This document shows positions 57,575 through 64,000 of a stretch of DNA of 64,000 bases, in pieces. The number at the start of each line of letters is the position of its first letter. The stretch's first letter is position 1. The position numbers and the translations under genes were made by a program. The notes under the pieces are model-generated. The model was not told the origin of the DNA. It did no database searches and was given only the letters and a program-made list of their open reading frames with translations. Origin of the DNA: Parietaria judaica (taxonomy: Eukaryota; Streptophyta; Magnoliopsida; Rosales; Urticaceae); assembly GCA_954871525.1 (NCBI GenBank), contig OX940864.1, positions 25,910,001 to 25,974,000 of the forward strand, written 5' to 3'.

Positions 57575-58675
57575 GTGACGCGAGGAGACAATACCCACGC
57601 CGACGCGCTGGCAGGCCTGGGTTCTACGACTGAAGTCGGAGAACTATGGTCTGTCACGGTGGAAACGATGGAGAAGCCAAGCATCCGGAGAGAGGAGGGC
57701 CCAGCAAAGAAGAAAGCTAGAGGAAAAGAAGAAGCCGAGGAGGCAAGTGCGGACGAGGCTAACATAAACGAGATCGAAGAGAACGAGGACGAGGAAGGGG
57801 AGCGGGGAGTTGTGGACGACGATGAAACAGAAGATTGGAGGACGCCCTTCCGAAGGTACATCCTTGAAGGAACGCTGCCCGGAGACCCGCAAGAATCCCG
57901 AAAGATCAAGTCAAAAAGTTCCAGATACACCGTCCTCGACAACATACTTTACCGAAGAAGCTTCGCGGGTCCCTACCTAAGATGCCTTGGCAAAAGGGAG
58001 GCCGAATACGCCGATAACGGGTCCCAGTTCATCTCGAAGAGGTTCAGAGATTTCTGCAAGCGATAGAGGATACAACTCAACACATCGACCCCGCGATACC
58101 CCTAAGGTAACGGGAACGCCGAGGCAATCAACCGAACCATCGTCGACAACATCAAGAGAAGGCTCGGCGAAAAGAAAGGACTGTGGGCGGATGAGCTACC
58201 AGGAGTGCTATGGGCTTATCAAACCACCCCTCATTCCGCGACCGACGAGACACCTTTCGCCTTGGCCTTTGGAGTGGAGGCTGTGATCCCAGCAGAGGTT
58301 GACATCCCAAGCCTTCGTCGAACGCTAGCCCCTAGCGGCGAAGAGGATAACGAGCAGGGTCTCCTCCATCAGCTCGACCACATCGACGAAAGGCGTGAGC
58401 GAGCAAGCGCGCACGTTGCCAACTATCAAAACACGATCGCACACTTTTACAACAAGAAAGTGCGCCCGAGAAGGTTCAGAGTCTGGGAAATGGTCCTCCG
58501 ACGAGTCTTCCAGAATACCGCCAAAGCAAATGCCGGGAAGCTAGGGCAGACCTGGGAAGGCCCTTACATGGTTACCAATGTCGTCAAACCGGGAGTCTAT
58601 GAGCTCAAGAATATGGAGGGAGCAAAAGTAATACAGAGTTGGAACGTGAAACACTTAAAAAAGTTCTACCAGTAG
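57575..58675 (+). pseudogene. Element C integrase with most of its core deleted
   Basis: The N-terminal lead (GDPQESRKIKSKSSRYTVLD, then LYRRSFAGPYLRCLG) is followed near 58003-58010 by an abrupt jump to YADNGSQFISKRF. The zinc-binding HHCC region and most of the catalytic core are therefore missing. A frame change follows near 58064. The frame 58205-58675 holds the end of the core (ATDETPFALAFGVEAVIPAEV) and the GPY/F-type module (GQTWEGPYMVTNVVKPGVYEL). It cannot be active. Confidence 0.85.
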
Positions 58676-58934
58676 CCCCATCTCACTGATTCACTCTCTT
58701 CTTTATGAATATAAACCTTATCTTTTCCTTTTTGCCAGCTGAGGAAGTCCCGACCCTCTCTTTTTCGGGGCTATTTTTTTTTTTTTTTGCATGGCCTCGA
58801 CTTTTGATTGAACTGATTCGAAATTTTTGCTACGTATGACCATTTTCTTTTATCAGGCTCGTCAGAGGAGGTAATTTCTACATTTCTACACACGCACCGA
58901 TGAAAGCTTCGAGAAAATTATAGTATATAACAAT

Positions 58935-59205
58935 ATACATATGGCTAAGGGTACCGAGCAAGCCCAGTCCGGCAAAACATGTCGAGATCCATATACGGCT
59001 AAGGGTGCCGAGCAAACCCGGTCCGGCAAAACAGGCCGAGACCCTATATACGGCTAAGGGTGCCGAGCAAGCCCGGTCCGGCAAAACATGTCGAGATCCA
59101 TATACGGCTAAGGGTTCCGAGCAAATCCGGTCCGACAAAATGGGCCGAGACCCTATATACGGCTAAGGGTGCCGAGCAAGCCCGGTTCGGCTAGAGAGCC
59201 GAGAA
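58935..59205 (+). repeat. Five-unit tandem array (54-55 bp) in the element C 3' region
   Basis: The word GGCTAAGGGT recurs at 58943, 58997, 59052, 59106 and 59161, each followed by CCGAGCAA-CCC-GTCCGGC-type sequence. The period alternates between 54 and 55 bp. The array lies between integrase and the polypurine tract. Confidence 0.9.
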
Positions 59206-59445
59206 TAATATAAAGAGAAATATACATATATATATACGATTAAGCAGGCAAACAAGCCCGAAAAGGAGCAAGCGGAAACAACCAAGGGGGACGCAAAGGA
59301 GACTTGGCGAGGGAAAGAAGCAATTTAACAATATAACCACGCGAGGAGCCGAAGAAGCAATCGTCGACCGGGAGGATAACTAATGCCGGCTAGAACCAAT
59401 CTCCGAAACAATTATACTTTATTTTACCAAGTGTATACACTTGAT

Positions 59446-59461
59446 AAAATGGGGGACTAAC
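59446..59461 (+). other. Element C polypurine tract
   Basis: AAAATGGGGGACTAAC lies immediately before the 3' LTR. Confidence 0.7.
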
Positions 59462-60377
59462 TGTTAAGGTCGGATTTGGTCAAATCCATCCTCAACACAA
59501 CTCGTGTCGTTTTGCCCACAAACGACATGAAAGGGGGCGAGGAAGTTCAGCCCGAGGGGGATTATCCCCGACGAGGATAATCTCCGAGGGAGTTCAACCC
59601 CGAGGGGGATTATCCCCGACGAGGATAATCTCCGAGGAAGTTCTACCGCGAGTGGAATAATCTCCGACGAGGATCATTCCCGAGGAAGCTCTACCGCGAG
59701 TGGGATTATTCCCGAGGAGGATCATCCCCGAGGAGGTCTGATCGCGAGGAAGCACAGCCACACAAAAGCAAGTTGCGGTGAAGTGTCCCATCACACTCGA
59801 CGAGGAATTTCGTCATGATGATTATGCAGAACCGATGACGGCTGAAGGGACGTGCATTTAATGAAGCTCACCTACCCACTCGATAAAAGGCGTCAGCACC
59901 GGGGCTTGCAAGGCCCGATGACGGCTGAAGGGACGTGCATTTAATGAAGCTCACCTACCCAAAATGACAGTCTGCTCGGAAGCAACGTAAAGCAGAAATC
60001 TGCCATGCCTTCCATCGAATCACTCTGAGAAGCGAATGATTAAAAAGGGAAAAGGCGGGAAAAATGCTAGGGGGCATAATGTAAATTGTAAACTCTATAA
60101 AAGGCAAGATAAGCCTCATTCGAAAGGAGGTTGAAAAAAGGGAGGTTGAAAAAAGAGAGGAGAAAAAAGAGAGAAATCTTGTAATAGAGAAAAGGCCAAG
60201 GAAACAGAGAAATCTGATGCTCATGATCCTTCATCTGTCCAGCTATTCAACGGAAGAAAACCGAGCTCATTTTGGAAATTATAATAAAACAGAGATATTC
60301 ATCATTTGTTGTTATTTATTTGTTATTTGATGATTGTCTTTGTGACTGGAAAAGGGTGGTGAAAAACCCCCTCTACA
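59462..60377 (+). repeat. Element C, 3' LTR
   Basis: It matches the 5' LTR but lacks one GATTATCCCC repeat block and three GGTTGAAAAAAG units. It also has an extra 83 bp (59879-59961) in which a 47-bp sequence is repeated after a 36-bp spacer. Confidence 0.9.
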
Positions 60378-60616
60378 ATAACCTTTCATATATATATTTT
60401 GGAGAAGACAATAATCTTGAGAGCTCTTTTATTAATAATAACTTGGGAGTTATGGCGCTGAAAAGCGAAAACTCACGCCTCGAGGGACGCTTTTAGAAAG
60501 ATGAAAAAGATAGTGTACCATTCAAGGGCATTTCTTGAAGAAAAAAAAAACTAGTAGAGAAATATACGAGTTTACGTGGAGATTCGGTAGTGGTGGTTCC
60601 TGGCGGCTCTATGGTG

Positions 60617-62084
60617 CTAGTCAGACAACGTTTCTCTATTAGTCTCATTTTTGGAGACATACTCATTGAGTTGCCCGTCTCGGATCAAGTTCTCGATATG
60701 TTCTCTCAGTTGCCAACAGTAAGATGTGGTGTGCCCGGTTTCTTGGTGGAACTTGCAATATCTGCTTTGATCCTTTCTGACGCCTTTTGCCATTGGCGAG
60801 GGCTGGACGAATTTTTCTCCATGGAGTCTAAGGATCGTAGCTGTAAGGACGTTCAATGGTGTGGCGTCGGCGTTATCCCGGAATCTCTTTATATATTGGT
60901 CGTCGTGGTCGGGCGACGTGTCTGGCTGATGCCTCTTTCTCTGGGAGTTTTCACCATCTAGACGTTGGCTTCCTCGATCTATTTCCCTCCGGTTGATAAA
61001 GTATTCCTCGATCGAGATGTGTTGAGTGGCTCGTGCCATCAACTCTGCCATAGAGGTCGGACGATTCTTGAGGAGGGACCTCAGAAAGTAGTTGTCGTGT
61101 AGGCCGTTGATAATGGCGATAATTGCGTCGTTGTCGGTGTAGTCATTAACCTTGTTCACTTCTTTGATGAATCTGTCCAAGTAGACTTTGAGGGATTCGT
61201 CGTCGCGTTGTTTGAGTGACCAGAGATAGGATTTCTCTTTTCTTTGTATCAACGAGCTTGAGAATCTAGAGAAGAAACTTTCTTTTAGTTCTTCGAAAGA
61301 GCTGATGGATCCCTTCGGGAGTCGCTGATACCATCCGAAGGCTGAGCCTGCGAGAGTGAGGCAGAACGCTTGGCACATTGTTGATGCGGTGCACTTCTTT
61401 AATTGCATCGCCGTCTGATATCGAACCATGTGGTATGTCGGGTCGCCGTTTCCATCATAAATGAGATTTGGCAGGGAGTGGAGGTCTCCCATGATTTCCA
61501 TTGCGAGCACGTGGTCGGCGATGGGGGACGTGGTGCCTTCGAGCATGCTTCGTACGGCTAGGTTCGCGTTCTTGGCTTCCGTGAGCTCTTCAACTTTCTT
61601 CTCTAATGCTCAGACGGCGTCCTTCCATCCTGGATCGGGTGATGGTGCTGCTGTCGGGGGTGGCATCGTGGTAGTTGTTTCTTCTTCAGTTGCTCGGAGT
61701 ACCAGGGAGTTTGGCTGGAAGCGAGGACTGTGAGACATCCAAGCTGAATGAGACTCCATTTCTTCTTGCGATTGGGCGTCTTCCGGGATGGGTTGCCTCC
61801 GCGTCTCGAGACTGTTTCTTCGTGTCGGCTCCGGATCTGGGTATCCATCTTCGCCGAGGACGTAATCGACAACATTTTTTTATCCCGAGGTTTCTTGAGA
61901 CGAGCCCTATCAGTCGAAATAGAGCGTTCTCCAGCCGCGTCATCCGTTCGTTTCTTTCATCGTTCGCAATGTCAGAGCGAGCGCATGTCACTGACTTGTT
62001 CTGATCTAGGCTCTGCGCTCCGGCGCTTTGAGCGGCGCCCTCGATAGGGTGATGTGGAGAGTCTTCCGAGAGGTTGACCGACAT
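60617..62084 (-). pseudogene. Element B gag, frameshifted
   Basis: The start (MSVNLSEDSPHHPIEG) lies at 62084. Frames change near 61870 and again near 61610. The longest part (61546-60617, 309 residues) has NLIYDGNGDPTYHMVRYQ, then AFCLTLAGSAFGWYQRLPKG, MAELMARATQHISIEEYF and the Cys/His motif CKFHQETGHTTSYC. It aligns well by eye with the element A gag and, unlike A, keeps an Arg codon before the Tyr-Cys of the zinc motif. No protease follows. Confidence 0.85.
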
Positions 62085-62368
62085 CTTTGATGTCGTTGAG
62101 GTGACTACGTCGAGTTTTAACGTGACCGAGCGTAGCTGCGGGTTGCTGACGTGATCGTGTAGATGTTGATGTGACTAATATGAACTTCGTGGAAGCTTGG
62201 CAGTGGCGAGCCGTGGTGGGGGTTTGCACGGCGAGACGTTCTGCTAACTTCTTGGCGTAGTAGCCTCGTTGACGGCGTGCGTTTCTTGTACTTGGAGTGC
62301 AGCGATCGTGACGGTTTCAAGGTCGATGGGTGTGCTAGTAGGGACTCGATGCTTAAACCCGTGAGCCC

Positions 62369-62384
62369 CCTCCTTCTAGCGCCA
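62369..62384 (-). other. Element B primer-binding site
   Basis: On the - strand it reads TGGCGCTAGAAGGAGG three bases after the 5' LTR, identical to that of element A. Confidence 0.7.
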
Positions 62385-62387
62385 AAA

Positions 62388-63435
62388 TGTTAATGCTCGA
62401 AAATGGATCAACATTAATGCGGCCCAGTTCGTGATTTTGGGCCGGGCCCAATGCTCGCTTGGAGGTTGGATCGGGTTGATTCTTTGTGGCCGGGGTTAAG
62501 TCGTTGCCCCAGGCGAGGCGACGGAGCCCGCGATGTCTTCGTGGAGATGCGACTCCTCGTTGTATGGTGGTGAGTTCCTGCAAAATGAACAAATGATGCC
62601 GGACCTCACAAGACGAAGGCTGCCTACGTACCCAAAATGGGATCAGGGCATCACGTAGTACAGGGTTAGTGGGTGTTCAAATGGGGTGAGACGTTTGATC
62701 GTTTGTCTCTGTTGGGTCAGAAGTGTTTTCCGGTATATTATCATTTGTTCCCCTCTTCCGAAAAAGCCCTTCGAATGTGGAGAGAAACGAGGATAACGTC
62801 GTTCCCGAGCTAAGCTCACCGAAGTTCGTTAGTCTCAGGCCTCGTCTCCGTTAAGGAAAGATTTTCCCTCGTCGAGCAGTGCTCATCAGAGTATATCGAT
62901 CCCGGACTTTCTTCCTTAAGAGAGAGGGGGATACTCGAACTTAGAGTGAGGCAAAGAGGGGAATTTCGTTACTCGCTTCGCAACTCGACAATAGTCGGGC
63001 GTTATGTCGGAAAAAGTGATAAAAATGATAAACAAAAAATATTCCCGAGATTGAGAGAAGCTCGGATCTGTCCTTGGGATTGAGAGAGTTTTTGTAACAT
63101 CTTGTGCTCGATTTCTCCTTCATTCTCTGAGAGAGAGAGCCTCTCCTGATTGAGAGAATTTTGTAAGAAAGTGTGCTCCATTCCAACTTTTCAAGTGAGG
63201 AAGAATATAGTATTTATAGGCAATAAAATGACCGAAGGGGGCAAATATCCTTATGCATGCTTCGTATGCATGGTCATAATTATGATTGGTTTTGTTTTAA
63301 ATGGTTGTCCCACGCCTGTATCAAGTGGTTTCTCATTTATATATATATATATAAATTGTGCGATAACAGAGTATACAATTGTGTATACATAAGTGCAAAT
63401 TGCACCTTGCCCCCTTCCCACTTCTCGCTTATATA

Positions 63436-63477
<42 letters not shown>

Positions 63478-63571
63478 TATACTATTTTTATTTTATTTTG
63501 ACTTTTTGTAAGTTTGGGCTTTCTTTTTTACTGGGCCGTTATTTTTTGAGGCCGCAAAAATACCCGTAACA
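62388..63571 (-). repeat. Element B, 5' LTR
   Basis: It is a near-identical partner of 50555-51762, with a few substitutions and shorter or longer AT tracts. The - strand TATA-like word CTATAAATACTATATTC lies at about 63206-63222. Confidence 0.9.
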
Positions 63572-63576
63572 ACAAT

Positions 63577-64000
63577 TTTACCCGAAGAAAAGCGTCCTAA
63601 ACTGTAAAGAAAAGGCTCCTAGATTTTAGAAAAAAATAGTGGAATGCCCGCAAAGAAGAGGTTGAGACAGATACCATAAGATCGATAAAGAACAAGTAAG
63701 CCTTTACTTTTAATCTAATTTAATTACATTTTAAAAGTCATTGTGTAAATTAAATTAGATTTTTTTTTCATAGTATGAGAAAAAAGGAGAACGAGACTAT
63801 CGGTCCGAGCTTTGGGAAGGTATGAGGTCAAAAAACGACGTGGCGCCTGGGGTTTCAAAAGATCCAAGTTTACAACTTAAGGTCAAACATGATAATTGTT
63901 TAGTTTTAGCTTTGAAACAAAATATTTACATAAGAATATTTATTATAATTTGTGTATTTTGCAGAATGAATATAGCTCGCAGATGCGACCGTAATTCGTA
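63577..64000. other. Right-edge intergenic DNA
   Basis: No open frame of useful length is present. An AAGAACAAGTAAGCC word at about 63687 and a TTTTGCAGAATG word at about 63957 look like a splice donor and acceptor, so exons of an unseen gene could lie at the edge. This is too weak to call a gene. Confidence 0.3.

Larger units (their letters stand above)
52102..60377 (+). mobile_element. Element C: Tat-type Ty3/gypsy retrotransposon nested in element B
   Basis: The LTRs 52102-53013 and 59462-60377 begin TGTTAAGGTCGG and end CCCTCTACA. The target duplication ATAAC flanks both ends (52097-52101 and 60378-60382). The order gag, protease, RT, RNase H, a second RNase H, integrase is that of gypsy elements. 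The extra RNase H between RH and integrase is characteristic of the Tat lineage. Several frame breaks, a 122-bp duplication and a large integrase deletion make it non-functional. It is + strand, opposite to its host element B, and is younger than B. Confidence 0.92.
50555..63571 (-). mobile_element. Element B: gag-only Ty3/gypsy element split by element C
   Basis: The LTRs at 50555-51762 and 62388-63571 begin TGTTAATGCTCG and end CGTAACA on the + strand. The duplication ACAAT is present on both sides (50550-50554 and 63572-63576). After removing nested element C and one copy of its ATAAC duplication, about 4.7 kb remains: primer-binding site, gag, a short non-coding part, a degenerate repeat array and a polypurine tract (51763-51783). 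No protease or polymerase is present. The gag and primer-binding site are related to those of element A, so B is a sister non-autonomous family. Confidence 0.9.

Noticed and set aside
58935..59205. Regularly spaced repeats that might look like a CRISPR array
   Set aside because: The whole 54-55 bp unit repeats without unique spacers, it lies in a retrotransposon 3' region, and the genome is a plant's.
51515..63475. AT microsatellites as functional elements
   Set aside because: Simple (AT)n tracts are common here; they differ in length between the element B LTRs and look like slippage.

Overview
This window looks like nuclear DNA from a flowering plant, most likely a woody eudicot. The genes have GT-AG introns. 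They encode plant-specific families (a BES1/BZR1 transcription factor, a pectinesterase with an inhibitor domain, a fragment of a CIPK-type kinase). They are separated by AT-rich DNA full of plant-type transposable elements. I see nothing bacterial, no CRISPR array, no rRNA and no convincing tRNA. All calls come from reading the sequence; no database search was run.

Host genes, left to right, all on the + strand: (1) a two-exon gene for an 82-residue, probably mitochondrial protein (362-858); (2) a degraded CIPK-like kinase fragment (12698-12856); (3) a three-exon gene for a 318-residue, probably organellar protein with a four-cysteine motif (13769-16334); (4) a BEH4-like brassinosteroid-signalling transcription factor (22210-24903); (5) a seven-exon gene for a 472-residue protein with a beta-rich C-terminal half (32693-38382); (6) a two-exon type-I pectinesterase (44924-47878). 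Each exon chain was accepted only where the splice phases gave an uninterrupted reading frame.

Mobile elements fill much of the rest. Element A (3274-8844, - strand, TSD ATAGG) is a Ty3/gypsy LTR element carrying gag and protease but no polymerase. Element B (50555-63571, - strand, TSD ACAAT) is a relative carrying only gag. It is split by element C (52102-60377, + strand, TSD ATAAC), a gypsy element of Tat type with gag, protease, RT, two RNase H domains and a damaged integrase. A and B share a primer-binding site and a related gag, so they are probably non-autonomous families moved in trans. A Ty1-copia element (25504-30202, - strand) keeps its 3' LTR but has lost most of its 5' LTR and the start of gag. 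DNA elements include an Emigrant/pogo-like element (1736-3105), three hAT-like elements with matching or near-matching 8-bp duplications, two GC-ended elements (10680-12140), and five copies of a foldback, Mutator-like MITE family whose inverted repeats carry G-boxes (CACGTG).

No pathway links the host genes. The most unusual features are the two pol-less gypsy families with tandem arrays before their polypurine tracts, a GC-rich array upstream of the TATA box in the element A LTR, the G-box-dispersing MITEs, a separate G-box cluster and an overlapping uORF in front of BEH4, a palindrome cluster in a promoter-like segment next to the truncated copia element, and a 122-bp tandem duplication at the 3' end of the pectinesterase gene.
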